From Pandoraea capi (GTDB lineage: Bacteria; Pseudomonadota; Gammaproteobacteria; Burkholderiales; Burkholderiaceae): 64,000 nt of DNA. Made by a program: the position numbers and the translations under genes. The number at the start of each line of letters is the position of its first letter. Position 1 is the first letter of the stretch. This document shows positions 56,245 through 64,000 of this stretch, in pieces. Where the stretch lies: positions 62,001 through 126,000 of the forward strand of contig NZ_CABPRV010000008.1 of assembly GCF_902459735.1 (NCBI RefSeq). Direction: 5' to 3'. The notes under the pieces were generated by a model that saw only the letters and a list, made by a program, of their open reading frames with translations, was not told the DNA's origin and did not search any database.

Positions 56245-57450
56245 ATGAAGTATGGAATGCCGGCGATTGCGCTCGCCAGTTGTCTGGTTTGCGGCAGCGC
56301 TTTCGCACAGAGCAGCAACGTCCGTTTGTACGGGTTGATCGACAACGGATTCGTCTACAACAACAACGCAAAGGGCACGTCGCAATACCAGCTGGCCTCA
56401 GGCAACCTGCAAGGCAGCCGCTGGGGCATCGCAGGCACGGAAGACCTCGGTGGCGGGCTGTCGGCCGTGTTCCGTCTCGAAGGCGGCTACAGCATCGACA
56501 CCGGCGCCCTCGGTCAGGGCGGCTCGCTGTTCGGCCGACGTGCGACGGTCGGGCTGGCCAACCGCTACGGCACCTTCTCGCTGGGGCGTCAGTACGACGC
56601 CCTCACGGATTACATGGCGGGCTACTCCGCCGCGGGATCGGCGCGCGGCGACGTGGTCAAGTCGTGGGCCGGCGTGTACGGCGCACACCCGGGCGATCTG
56701 GATAACCTCGGCGGTTCGAACCGTACCAACAACGTCGTGAAGTATTCGAGCGCGAACTTCAACGGTCTGTCGTTCGAGTCCGCTTACAGCTTCGGCAACA
56801 AGGCGGGCGATTTCAGCAGCAGCCAGAGCTTCAGCTTCGCCGGCGCGTATCGCAACGGCCCGCTCGACGCCGGTGTCGCTTATCAGAACGTGCGCAACCC
56901 GAACTACGCCAACTGGGGCGTGAATCCGAGCGCGAACAACGCCACGTCGGCCAGTTCGCTCAACATGAACAGCCCGGTGTACAGCGGCTTTGCGTCTGCC
57001 AAGACGATGCAGGTCGTCGCGGCCGGCGCGGCGTATCAGATCGGCACCTTGCGTATCGGCGGGATCTACACGAACGTCGAGTTCCAGCATCTGGGCGGCA
57101 CGCCGGGCAACGGCCTGAATCCGCTGAAGCTGGCGGGCACTGCCGTGTTCAACACGTATGAGCTGAACGTCGCATGGCGTCCGATTCCGGTGGTGCAACT
57201 CGCCCTGTCGTACGCGCTCACGCGCGGCAATTCGGTCGGCAGCGTGTCCGGCGCGAACTACGGTCAGTGGAACCTCGGGGCGGACTATGCCCTGTCGAAG
57301 CGCACCGATCTGTATGCCGTAATGGTGTACCAGCGCGCGTCGGGCGTCGATTCGACGGGCAAGGCGGCTGTCGCGGCCGTGGCAAACCTGACGGCGTCGT
57401 CGACCCATTCGCAGGTCGGCGCGACGGTCGGCATTCGTCACGTGTTCTGA
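56245..57450 (+). CDS. Gram-negative porin (OmpC/Porin_4 family)
   Basis: 401 residues. Signal peptide with cleavage after GSAFA, mature start QSSNVRLYGLIDNGF, and the loop-strand block GSRWGIAGTEDLGGGLSAVF that is typical of Burkholderiales porins. It ends in a C-terminal Phe (GIRHVF) needed for outer membrane assembly. Trimeric general diffusion channel. ATG 56245 has GGAG about ten bases upstream. It is divergent from the peptide/acyl-compound uptake cluster and may be its outer membrane entry. Confidence 0.92.
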   Translation: MKYGMPAIALASCLVCGSAFAQSSNVRLYGLIDNGFVYNNNAKGTSQYQLASGNLQGSRWGIAGTEDLGGGLSAVFRLEGGYSIDTGALGQGGSLFGRRATVGLANRYGTFSLGRQYDALTDYMAGYSAAGSARGDVVKSWAGVYGAHPGDLDNLGGSNRTNNVVKYSSANFNGLSFESAYSFGNKAGDFSSSQSFSFAGAYRNGPLDAGVAYQNVRNPNYANWGVNPSANNATSASSLNMNSPVYSGFASAKTMQVVAAGAAYQIGTLRIGGIYTNVEFQHLGGTPGNGLNPLKLAGTAVFNTYELNVAWRPIPVVQLALSYALTRGNSVGSVSGANYGQWNLGADYALSKRTDLYAVMVYQRASGVDSTGKAAVAAVANLTASSTHSQVGATVGIRHVF

Positions 57451-57485
57451 TATCGTCTGCGCCTATCGCCACTCTGCCTTGCGTT

Positions 57486-58607
57486 ATGCAACGTTTGCCC
57501 AGAACTTCGCGCACCCTCGCACTGCTGGGCGATAGCTGGGTGCGCGGCTCGGGACTGCCGTTCGCGGCAACCGGTCGCGCCCCCACCTACTTCGTCCCTC
57601 AACTCGCACGCACGTTACGAGAACGCTTTGGAGACGCCGGCGGCGGCTGGTGCGGTCTGTCGTACACCACGGACACAGATCGGCGCGGCGGCTCTGCCGA
57701 GCCCGACCGGTGGCATCAGTCCGGGGTCGGCAGTTGGCGGACCAACGTCCGCAATCAGCCAACGCCGGACATCTGCACCAGCGTGAGCGACACGCCCGGC
57801 GATCTGATTCACGTGACGTGGCTGGGCGACGCGACATCTGCGGTCGTGCTGCATGCGTTCGCGGGTGGCGCCATCAACTACCGATGGAACAGCGGACGCT
57901 GGCACGGCCTGACGCTCGGCGGCGCGGCCGGTCAATCCCGGTATGCCTTGCAGGACTTCCCGGAAACCGGCGCATGGACGCTGGATATCGCCGTGGCCCA
58001 GGGCACGGTCACGCTGTCCGGCATCGAACATCGCGCCGACATGATCGGTGTGGTCGATATGGACGATGTGGTCGATGTGGTCGATGTGGCCCCTGTTTCC
58101 GACACGCCCGGCATCCGTGTCCACAATCTCGGTGCGGGCGGAAGCACCACGGCCGACTGGCTTGCCGCCATGCGCTCGGCCTCCTGGTTCACGGGCGTTC
58201 ACTCGCTGGGGATCGACGCCGCAGTGCTCCTGCTGGGCACCAACGATCAACGCGATTTCGACGCGGCCACCTACCGCGCCCATCTCGACGAGATCGTCGA
58301 ACGTCTGCGCAGCCAGTTGCCGTCGATGAGACTCACGCTCGCATGCTCCCCCGAGAATAGTGGCGACGAACCGCAACGCGGTGCGCGTCCGATGGCGGCC
58401 TATCAGGACGCCGCAGCCACCGTCGCCTCGCGTCACGGTTTGTCGGTGGTGGATTTGCAGCAGACATTCGGCGACGTGGCGCAGTACCGCCACGACGGCC
58501 CCAATCCCTTGCTCGACGCGTCGCGCCTCCATCCGAATGCGCTCGGCAGCACGGTACTGTGCGAACGCATGACACAAGCGTGTCTGGCGATGCTGGAAGC
58601 CCATTGA
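57486..58607 (+). CDS. SGNH/GDSL-type hydrolase
   Basis: 373 residues. Block I has LLGDSWVRG with the nucleophile Ser at about 17, block III has LLLGTNDQ, and block V is SRLHPN with the catalytic His. Esterase or acyl-hydrolase activity is expected on an unknown substrate. There is no clear signal peptide. Residues around 190-205 are a low-complexity VVDMDD/VVDVVDV stretch encoded by a short DNA repeat. It starts 35 bp after the porin gene, with no obvious ribosome site. A terminator follows. Confidence 0.75.
   Translation: MQRLPRTSRTLALLGDSWVRGSGLPFAATGRAPTYFVPQLARTLRERFGDAGGGWCGLSYTTDTDRRGGSAEPDRWHQSGVGSWRTNVRNQPTPDICTSVSDTPGDLIHVTWLGDATSAVVLHAFAGGAINYRWNSGRWHGLTLGGAAGQSRYALQDFPETGAWTLDIAVAQGTVTLSGIEHRADMIGVVDMDDVVDVVDVAPVSDTPGIRVHNLGAGGSTTADWLAAMRSASWFTGVHSLGIDAAVLLLGTNDQRDFDAATYRAHLDEIVERLRSQLPSMRLTLACSPENSGDEPQRGARPMAAYQDAAATVASRHGLSVVDLQQTFGDVAQYRHDGPNPLLDASRLHPNALGSTVLCERMTQACLAMLEAH
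58048..58090 (+). repeat. In-frame 9-bp repeat (GATGTGGTC-type) inside the SGNH hydrolase gene
   Basis: Imperfect tandem copies of TGGTCGATG/A encode an Asp-Val-rich loop between blocks I and III. The frame is preserved because the unit is a multiple of three. Likely a slippage-prone surface loop. Confidence 0.6.
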
Positions 58608-58613
58608 TCCCTC

Positions 58614-58652
58614 GATCGACGCAAGGTCTGCCCTCGCGTCGATCTTATTTTT
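58614..58652 (+). terminator. Rho-independent terminator after the SGNH hydrolase gene
   Basis: GATCGACGC (58614-58622) pairs with GCGTCGATC (58636-58644) and TTATTTTT follows. It ends the porin-hydrolase unit and insulates the marR-type gene. Confidence 0.82.
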
Positions 58653-58665
58653 CGCCGTTTGACTT

Positions 58666-58681
58666 ATACGGGCATATGCCC
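58666..58681. promoter_or_regulatory. Operator candidate with palindrome GGGCATATGCCC upstream of the marR-type gene
   Basis: The perfect 12-bp palindrome at 58670-58681 lies 30 bp upstream of the regulator start. Thirteen bases, ATACGGGCATATG (58666-58678), recur exactly at 59235-59247. Confidence 0.65.
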
Positions 58682-58711
58682 ACATAATCCGGACATCGCC
58701 TCACCCTGAGC

Positions 58712-59185
58712 ATGAAACCTCGTATGAACGCATCGAACCCGGTCCCCGGCGTGTGCAACAACACGGCCCTGCGCAAAGCGGCGCGGCACGTGACGCGTTT
58801 TTACGATACGTGTCTGGCCGAAACGGGGTTGCGCGGCACGCAATACGCCATCCTCAATCTGGTCGCGACGCGGGGGCCGTCGACCATTGCCGATCTGGCC
58901 GAGACGCTTGTCATGGACCGCGCGACGATGGGTCACAATCTGCGCCCGCTTGAGCGCGACGGACTCATCGCGATCCGCGTCGGGCAACGCGACCGGCGCG
59001 AGCGCGAAGTCACGCTGACCGACGAAGGCACGGCCCTCGAAGCCGAAGGCAAGCTCGCGTGGAACCGCGCGCAGAAACAGTTCGAAACCCTGTTCGGCAA
59101 GGAAGACGCGCTCGCCATGCGCCGTGTCATGGCGCGAATTGCCGCGCTCGACCTCCAGGACAACGACGCTACCGAGCGTCGATAA
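58712..59185 (+). CDS. MarR-family transcriptional regulator
   Basis: 157 residues with a winged helix-turn-helix: LRGTQYAILNLVATRG, STIADLAETLVMDRATMGHNL, and wing GQRDRREREVTLT. Cys residues at about 15 and 34 might give redox sensing, which is only inference. The start may be ATG 58712 or 58724. The same 13-bp sequence lies upstream of this gene and of the following operon, so it probably represses both. The operon content suggests response to quinones or similar electrophiles. Confidence 0.85.
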   Translation: MKPRMNASNPVPGVCNNTALRKAARHVTRFYDTCLAETGLRGTQYAILNLVATRGPSTIADLAETLVMDRATMGHNLRPLERDGLIAIRVGQRDRREREVTLTDEGTALEAEGKLAWNRAQKQFETLFGKEDALAMRRVMARIAALDLQDNDATERR

Positions 59186-59234
59186 GCACACACCGGATCA
59201 CGCGGGCCGCCCAGTCCGCGTTTTCATTTCTCGA

Positions 59235-59247
59235 ATACGGGCATATG
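59235..59247 (+). promoter_or_regulatory. Second copy of the MarR operator half-site
   Basis: ATACGGGCATATG is identical to 58666-58678 but lacks the full palindrome. It ends ten bases before the start codon of the first exported protein, where bound repressor would block transcription. Confidence 0.55.
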
Positions 59248-59256
59248 AGGATATTT

Positions 59257-59748
59257 ATGCGGCATTCCCTTCGTAGTTACACACTGCTTCCGATGATGGC
59301 GCTCGCCATGATGCATGCCAGCGTATCGCTTGCCGCCACCTGGTCGCCGAACGACGAGCAGCGGGTCCGCTCGCTGTTTCTCACACAGGTCGCGGCCGAA
59401 AACGCCCACGACATCGCGACGCTCGACACCGTTCTGGCGGACAGCGATGCCGGACGCCCATCCCCCGTGTCGTTCGTCGCGCGGGCCTATCGCTTCTGGG
59501 GTAAAGACGCCGTCATGCAGCACTTCCGCGAAGCCTTCGCCGGGACATGGCACCTCGAACCGGATGCGGCCCAGATTCAGGTGATTCCGCTGAGCGACGA
59601 CACCGCCCAACTCTACGCGCCGACGCAAGTCACGCTCGGCGGACCGGGCAAACCTGCCGTCACGGCCCCATTCCTCATCAACCAGTTTGCCGTTCGCACG
59701 CCGCAAGGCTGGAAGTTCACGGCAATTCTTCCCGTCCCCGCGCAATAA
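59257..59748 (+). CDS. Exported SnoaL/NTF2-like protein 1 (SgcJ/EcaC type)
   Basis: 163 residues with a signal peptide cleaved near SLAA and a SnoaL-like alpha+beta domain: FVARAYRFWGKDAVMQHFRE and LYAPTQVTLG. Function unknown; such periplasmic NTF2-like proteins often bind small hydrophobic molecules. ATG 59257 is preferred over ATG 59245 because AGGA precedes it by seven bases. A clear paralogue follows after 11 bp. Confidence 0.75.
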   Translation: MRHSLRSYTLLPMMALAMMHASVSLAATWSPNDEQRVRSLFLTQVAAENAHDIATLDTVLADSDAGRPSPVSFVARAYRFWGKDAVMQHFREAFAGTWHLEPDAAQIQVIPLSDDTAQLYAPTQVTLGGPGKPAVTAPFLINQFAVRTPQGWKFTAILPVPAQ

Positions 59749-59759
59749 GGAGGCCGACG

Positions 59760-60254
59760 ATGTTCCGGCAAACCCTCACGACATTCGGCGTTGCGCTCGC
59801 GTGCGCGATGTCCGTCCTCCCGCAATCGAGCCACGCGGCGACGAGTTTCAGCGACAGCGATCGCGAGCAGGTGACGGCACTGTTCGCGAAGCAGGCGAAC
59901 GCCGCTACCGCACACGATCTTGCCGCGTTCGAATCGGTACTGGCCAACCCGTCGTCCGACGGCACGGACCCCGTCGTCTTCGTCGCGCGCGCCTACCGTT
60001 ACTGGGGCAAAGCGGCGCTGGTCGAGCATTTCCGCGAGACGTTCAAAGGCGTATGGAAATTCGAGCCCGATATGGCGCAGTTGCGCATCGTGGCACTGAC
60101 GCCGGATGTCGCCCAGTTGTACGCGCCCACGCAAATCACATTGGGACACACCGATGCCGACGCGCGAACCGCCCCCTATCTCGTTTATGAAGTCGCCGTA
60201 CGCACGACCGAGGGCTGGCGTATTGGCTCGATCGTGCCAATTGCCGCGCAATGA
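59760..60254 (+). CDS. Exported SnoaL/NTF2-like protein 2, tandem paralogue
   Basis: 164 residues with a signal peptide (cleavage near SSHAA). It shares with its neighbour the blocks FVARAYRYWGK, HFRE-F-G-W, FEPD-AQ and AQLYAPTQITLG, so the pair arose by tandem duplication and has since diverged. AAGGAGG at 59747 gives strong initiation at ATG 59760. Substrate or partner unknown. Confidence 0.75.
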   Translation: MFRQTLTTFGVALACAMSVLPQSSHAATSFSDSDREQVTALFAKQANAATAHDLAAFESVLANPSSDGTDPVVFVARAYRYWGKAALVEHFRETFKGVWKFEPDMAQLRIVALTPDVAQLYAPTQITLGHTDADARTAPYLVYEVAVRTTEGWRIGSIVPIAAQ

Positions 60255-60278
60255 TCGCAGCACAGGAGAAACACTGAA

Positions 60279-61247
60279 ATGAAAGCAGCCGTGTACTACG
60301 TGAACGGAGGCCCCGAGGTCTTCCGCTTCGAATCCGTGGACGATCCCGTCTGCGGCCCCGGTGACGTCGTCATCGACATTCAGGCCATCTCGCTCGAGGG
60401 CGGCGATCTCATCAATCGTGAGATTCGTCCACTGGCGCGCGTGCCTCACATCGTCGGCTATCAATGCGCGGGCGTCGTCTGCGAGGTTGGCGCGCACGTG
60501 CGCAACCGTCAGGTGGGGCAGCGTGTCGTTGCCGTGCTTGCATGGGGATCGCACGCCGAACGCGTGGCGGCTCCGGCGGCGGACACGTGGGTCGTGCCCG
60601 ATGCGCTCGATCTGATGGCCGCCGCCGCGATTCCGGTGGCATGGGGCACCGCGCATGAGTGCCTGTTCCACACCGGCGGCCTTCAGGCCGGGCAAACCGT
60701 GCTGGTGCACGCCGGGGCGGGCGCGCTCGGGCTTGCGGCCATCCAGTTGGCGAGCGCCGCCGGCGCTACGGTCTACGCGACAGCGTCCAGCGACGAGCGG
60801 CTGTCGCGCCTGACGCCTTTCGGCATGAGCGCCGGCATCAACTACGCCACCGACGACTTCGTCGCGCGCGTGAAGACGCTCACCGGAGGACGAGGCGTCG
60901 ACCTCATCGTCGACAGCATTGCAGGGAGCACGCTCGTGCGCGGCGTGGAGGCACTCGCTTACGGTGGACGCATCGTGACCGTAGGCGTATCCGGGCGCGA
61001 TACCACCCGGCTGGACCCGGTCAGCCTATGGCGCGGCAATCAGAGCGTGCACGGCGTGTATTTCCCGACGCGTCTGGATCGTGAACACGACCGAGTGCAT
61101 GCGGTCGTCGACGCGTTGATTTGTCGCGTCGCCGATGGCGAGCTCAAGGTCGTGATCGACCAGACCTTCCCGCTCGATCAGGCGCAGATCGCGCACGCCT
61201 ACGTGCAATCGCGAAGGGCGTTCGGGCGTGTAATGATGACGCCCTGA
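60279..61247 (+). CDS. Quinone oxidoreductase, zinc-independent MDR family (Qor-like)
   Basis: 322 residues. The medium-chain dehydrogenase fold has a GroES-like N-terminus and a cofactor fold near LVHAGAGALGLAAIQLA. The structural and catalytic zinc cysteines are lacking, as in NADPH:quinone reductases. ATG 60279 has AGGAG upstream. It ends a MarR-regulated unit with the two exported proteins, supporting a role in quinone or enal detoxification. Confidence 0.82.
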   Translation: MKAAVYYVNGGPEVFRFESVDDPVCGPGDVVIDIQAISLEGGDLINREIRPLARVPHIVGYQCAGVVCEVGAHVRNRQVGQRVVAVLAWGSHAERVAAPAADTWVVPDALDLMAAAAIPVAWGTAHECLFHTGGLQAGQTVLVHAGAGALGLAAIQLASAAGATVYATASSDERLSRLTPFGMSAGINYATDDFVARVKTLTGGRGVDLIVDSIAGSTLVRGVEALAYGGRIVTVGVSGRDTTRLDPVSLWRGNQSVHGVYFPTRLDREHDRVHAVVDALICRVADGELKVVIDQTFPLDQAQIAHAYVQSRRAFGRVMMTP

Positions 61248-61274
61248 ATCGCGCACTGAATCGTGCAGGAACGC

Positions 61275-61733
61275 TCAGAGATCGCTGGTGCGCGGGATGA
61301 CGACGGCTTGCCCATGCAGCTTGCCGTCGTCATCGATCAGTTGCCAGAGCGTGGCCTCTTCGATCATGAATCGCTCACCGGTCTTGGTGATACGCACGCC
61401 CTTGTAACCCGACTCGTAGCCCAGACGCTGCACGCGTTCTAGAAACTGCTGACGCTCCTCGCGATTGGGGGCTTCGGCCGAGAGCCGCGACGGCAGCGCC
61501 GTGATCTCGTTCCAGTCGTAACCGAAACGACGCTGCGCAGCCTTGTTGCCGTACATGAACACCGGATCGGTTGCCGCGTTGTGGGCCAGCACTGCGAACG
61601 GAGCACGCTCGTAAAGCCATTCGACGGCTTGCTCGGCAGGGATGTCTTCAGGGACTAGCGGGCGGCCAAGCAGCCGGGCATGGCTATCCGCGAGGAGTTG
61701 AAAAAACGCGGGATCAGAGTGACGCGGAATCAT
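61275..61733 (-). CDS. MEKHLA/PAS-domain protein
   Basis: 152 residues forming a single PAS-like MEKHLA domain: residues about 35-60 (LYERAPFAVLAHN and VFMYGNKAAQRRFGYDWNEI) and RFMIEEATLWQLIDDDGK. There is no output domain, so it may be a stand-alone sensor. ATG 61733. It is adjacent to argC but separated by a terminator; no partner is evident. Confidence 0.78.
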   Translation of the reverse strand: MIPRHSDPAFFQLLADSHARLLGRPLVPEDIPAEQAVEWLYERAPFAVLAHNAATDPVFMYGNKAAQRRFGYDWNEITALPSRLSAEAPNREERQQFLERVQRLGYESGYKGVRITKTGERFMIEEATLWQLIDDDGKLHGQAVVIPRTSDL

Positions 61734-61790
61734 GTGGCAACTTCAACTACGAATGACGGAAGGCTCCCACGATACCGCATCCTCATGAAC

Positions 61791-61831
61791 AAAAAAGGGC
61801 AGTGACCGGAGATACCCCATCGTCCGGTCAC
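61791..61831 (-). terminator. Rho-independent terminator of argC
   Basis: On the minus strand GTGACCGGA (61831-61823) pairs with TCCGGTCAC (61810-61802), followed by TGCCC and six T residues (61796-61791). It ends argC. Confidence 0.85.
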
Positions 61832-61850
61832 CCTCGTTGGCAACAAACGC

Positions 61851-62777
61851 TCACTGTCCGAGCATCAGTTCCAGATTCTGAACCGCCGCCCCCGACGCGC
61901 CCTTGCCGAGGTTGTCGAGCACCGCCGCCAGCAGAATCTGGCCGTTTTCCTTGTGAGAGAAGACGCTCAGCTGCATCAGGTTGGTCCCGTTCAGCGCTTC
62001 GGGATCGAGTTGCTTCCCAACGTCTGACAGGTCCTGCGGCATCACCTGCACATATTTTTCATCGGCGTAGTGAGCCGACAGGCAGCGGTGCAGCGTTTCG
62101 CCGTCCACGCCCGGGGCCAGCAGACGCGTCTCCAGCGGAATCGTCAGCACGATCCCTTGCCGGTACGAACTGTACGAAGGGATGAACATTGGCCGGAACG
62201 CCAGTCCCGAATGCTGCTGGATTTCAGGCACATGCTTGTGCACCAGTTCCAGGCCGTACACGCGGTGCTGCGAACGGCTTATCGCATTCGGTCCTTCGTG
62301 CTCGTCGACGCCCGCACGTCCGCGACCGGAATACCCCGCCACGGCGTTGATGCTCACAGGGTAGTCGCGCGGAATCAGCCCGGCATCGAGCAACGGCCGC
62401 AGCAGCCCGACAGCGGCCGTCGGATAGCACCCCGGGTTGGAGACGCGGCGAGCGCTCGCAACGAGTGACGCCTGCTCTCTCGTCAGTTCCGGCAGGCCAT
62501 ACACCCACTCGGCGTGCGTGCGGTGGGCGGAACTGGCATCGATGACCCGCACACGCGGATTGACGATGGACGCCGCCGCCTCGCGCGCTGCGGCATCCGG
62601 CAAACAAAGAATCGCGATATCGCAATCGTTGATCGCTTCGGCACGGCGTTGCGGATCCTTGCGATGCGCGTCCGGCAGCGTGACCAGTTGAATATCGGTG
62701 CGCCCGCGCAGCCTGTCATGAATCTGCAAGCCCGTGGTGCCCTGATCGCCATCGATGAAAATCAGCGGAGAAGCCAT
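61851..62777 (-). CDS. argC: N-acetyl-gamma-glutamyl-phosphate reductase, short type
   Basis: 308 residues, the short ArgC form. NADP fold [11 protein letters not shown], catalytic Cys117 in [10 protein letters not shown], and the GYSGRGRAG region of the glutamyl phosphate site. It reduces N-acetylglutamyl phosphate to the semialdehyde in arginine synthesis. The start ATG 62777 is 125 bp from the divergent LysR start. No other arg genes are adjacent. Confidence 0.9.
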   Translation of the reverse strand: MASPLIFIDGDQGTTGLQIHDRLRGRTDIQLVTLPDAHRKDPQRRAEAINDCDIAILCLPDAAAREAAASIVNPRVRVIDASSAHRTHAEWVYGLPELTREQASLVASARRVSNPGCYPTAAVGLLRPLLDAGLIPRDYPVSINAVAGYSGRGRAGVDEHEGPNAISRSQHRVYGLELVHKHVPEIQQHSGLAFRPMFIPSYSSYRQGIVLTIPLETRLLAPGVDGETLHRCLSAHYADEKYVQVMPQDLSDVGKQLDPEALNGTNLMQLSVFSHKENGQILLAAVLDNLGKGASGAAVQNLELMLGQ

Positions 62778-62854
62778 GTCCGATTACCCCTATCTCTCGT
62801 TCGTGAACCGTATCGAACTGTTATCTTCGCGCTGCGGGTAAAATAAAAAAAGTT

Positions 62855-62876
62855 GAATTTCATGAACCTGAAATTC
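62855..62876. promoter_or_regulatory. Inverted repeat between argC and the divergent LysR gene
   Basis: GAATTTCA (62855-62862), six bases, then TGAAATTC (62869-62876) is a perfect 8-bp dyad. It lies 25 bp upstream of the LysR start and is a likely autoregulatory LysR site. Confidence 0.55.
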
Positions 62877-62901
62877 CATTTTTCTGAATCAGGACATTGC
62901 G

Positions 62902-63786
62902 ATGCGAGAGATCAGCCTGGACCGCTTGAAGACGCTCGTAGCCGTGGCCGACAGCGGCTCGTTTGCCGACGCCGCGCAGGCGCTGCATCTCTCGCCGCCG
63001 ACCGTCAGCCTGCACATCTCGGATCTGGAAGCCCGCGTGGGGGCGCAGTTGCTCTCGCGCAAGCGCGGGCATGTGCGGCCGACGTCCGTCGGCGAGGCGC
63101 TGGTCGAGCGCGCCCGGCGTTTGCTGGCCGACGCCGAGCGCACGCTGGAGGACATCGAGCGTCATGCACAGGGGCTGGCCGGACGCGTACGGATCGGCGC
63201 GTCCACCGGGGCCATCGCGCATATCCTGCCGCAGGCGCTCGAAACGCTGCGGCTGGATCATCCGGACATTGACGTCCAGGTCGCGATTCTGACGTCTCAG
63301 GAGACGCTCAGCCGTCTGCACCGCGGCGCGCTGGATCTGGGGCTGGTCGCCCTGCCGCAGCCGGAGGTCAAAGGGCTGACGATCCGGCAATGGCGACGCG
63401 ATCCCGTCATGGCCTTCCTGCCTGCGCACTGGTCCAGCCCGAAGACCGTGACGCCCGACTGGCTGGCCAGCCAGCCGCTCATCCTGAACGACAGCACCAC
63501 ACGCCTGTCGCGCCAGACAGCCGAGTGGTTTGCCGTGGCAGGCCATCGTCCGACGCCGCGTATCGAACTGAACTACAACGATGCGATCAAGAGTCTCGTC
63601 GCGGCTGGTTACGGCGCAGCCCTGCTGCCACACGAGGCCACGACACCCCATACCGACGAGCGCATTGCCATGCGTGCGCTACGTCCGGCGCTGTGGCGGG
63701 AGTTGGGCATCGCACACGCCACCGGCACGCTCGAACGCTCCACCCGGCACGTGCTCGACGCCCTGTGGGGACTACGCGTGCGCTGA
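62902..63786 (+). CDS. LysR-family transcriptional regulator
   Basis: 294 residues: DRLKTLVAVADSGSFADAAQ and SLHISDLEARVG make the helix-turn-helix, and the effector domain begins near RVRIGASTGAI. ATG 62902 has AGGA upstream. It is divergent from argC, but whether it controls argC is unknown. It is convergent with the chemoreceptor fragment 28 bp away. Confidence 0.85.
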   Translation: MREISLDRLKTLVAVADSGSFADAAQALHLSPPTVSLHISDLEARVGAQLLSRKRGHVRPTSVGEALVERARRLLADAERTLEDIERHAQGLAGRVRIGASTGAIAHILPQALETLRLDHPDIDVQVAILTSQETLSRLHRGALDLGLVALPQPEVKGLTIRQWRRDPVMAFLPAHWSSPKTVTPDWLASQPLILNDSTTRLSRQTAEWFAVAGHRPTPRIELNYNDAIKSLVAAGYGAALLPHEATTPHTDERIAMRALRPALWRELGIAHATGTLERSTRHVLDALWGLRVR

Positions 63787-63814
63787 CCTTCCTCTGCGCC
63801 TGCCAATCCCCCAT

Positions 63815-64000
63815 TCACGCCGCCGCGGCCACCGTGAACACGGCGACCGTGCCGCGCATGCGAGTGGCCTGCTCGTCGAGCGACTGGGAGGCTGCGGCCG
63901 CCTCCTCGACGAGCGCGGCATTTTGCTGGGTGACTTCTTCGATCTGCCCGATGGCCTGATGAATCTGCTGGATGCGGTGCCCCTGATCGTCCGACGCCGA
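63815..64000 (-). CDS. Methyl-accepting chemotaxis protein, C-terminal fragment (cut by window edge)
   Basis: The 61 codons before the stop at 63815 read IHQAIGQIEEVTQQNAALVE, then EEAAAASQSLDEQATRMR and a hydrophobic tail. This is the conserved distal end of the receptor signalling hairpin of Tar/Tsr-like chemoreceptors. The ligand-binding and membrane parts lie beyond the window. Confidence 0.88.
   Translation of the reverse strand, partial: SASDDQGHRIQQIHQAIGQIEEVTQQNAALVEEAAAASQSLDEQATRMRGTVAVFTVAAAA

Overview
The window is GC-rich chromosomal DNA from a beta-proteobacterium of the order Burkholderiales. A Pandoraea-like organism fits best, judged from gene families and codon use only; no marker gene is present. 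Genes are densely packed and mostly concern catabolism of aromatic, pyridine, amino-acid and sugar-acid compounds, each cluster with its own transporter and regulator. I see no insertion sequence, prophage, CRISPR array, rRNA or tRNA.

Region 1 (1-18.5 kb) is an aerobic nicotinate degradation locus. A predicted importer (nicT-like), nicotinate hydroxylase parts (nicA plus an unusual cytochrome c protein), 6-hydroxynicotinate 3-monooxygenase (nicC), 2,5-dihydroxypyridine dioxygenase (nicX), N-formylmaleamate deformylase (nicD), maleamate amidase (nicF) and maleate isomerase (nicE) take nicotinate to fumarate. The MarR-type gene nicR and a repeated 15-bp motif (consensus TARCGYAYACAYTWA) suggest one regulon. 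That regulon appears to include a nadC-phnN pair and an NMT1/SsuA-type ABC transporter. The hydroxylase is split: a complete molybdopterin subunit lies after nicF, while the cytochrome c protein beside nicA carries only a degenerate half molybdopterin domain.

Region 2 (18.5-24.4 kb) holds a tripartite MacA-MacB-outer membrane factor efflux system and a TRIC-type membrane protein.

Region 3 (24.4-32.9 kb) has a helix-turn-helix/citrate-synthase fusion that seems to have lost catalytic residues. It is divergent from an aromatic-acid MFS transporter, a dihydroxyphthalate-decarboxylase-like protein and a class II aldolase/decarboxylase. An SDR/LysR pair and an AraC/AhpD-like pair follow.

Region 4 (32.9-40 kb) is a putative operon: a 1152-residue molybdopterin oxidoreductase fused to a flavin/2Fe-2S reductase, an ornithine cyclodeaminase-family enzyme and an AtoE-type transporter, divergent from a LysR gene.

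Region 5 (40-44.6 kb) is a four-carbon sugar-acid module (PdxA2, DUF1537 kinase, KdgT permease) with a DeoR regulator and clear palindromic operators.

Region 6 (44.7-58.6 kb) has a Tat-like secreted esterase and a large minus-strand cluster: a C45-type hydrolase, a peptide-type ABC transporter, an AstE/aspartoacylase-like deacylase, ornithine cyclodeaminase and LysR. A porin and an SGNH hydrolase follow. Region 7 (58.6-64 kb) has a MarR-controlled stress-type cluster (two tandem exported SnoaL-like proteins and a quinone oxidoreductase), a MEKHLA/PAS protein, argC, a LysR gene and the C-terminus of a chemoreceptor.
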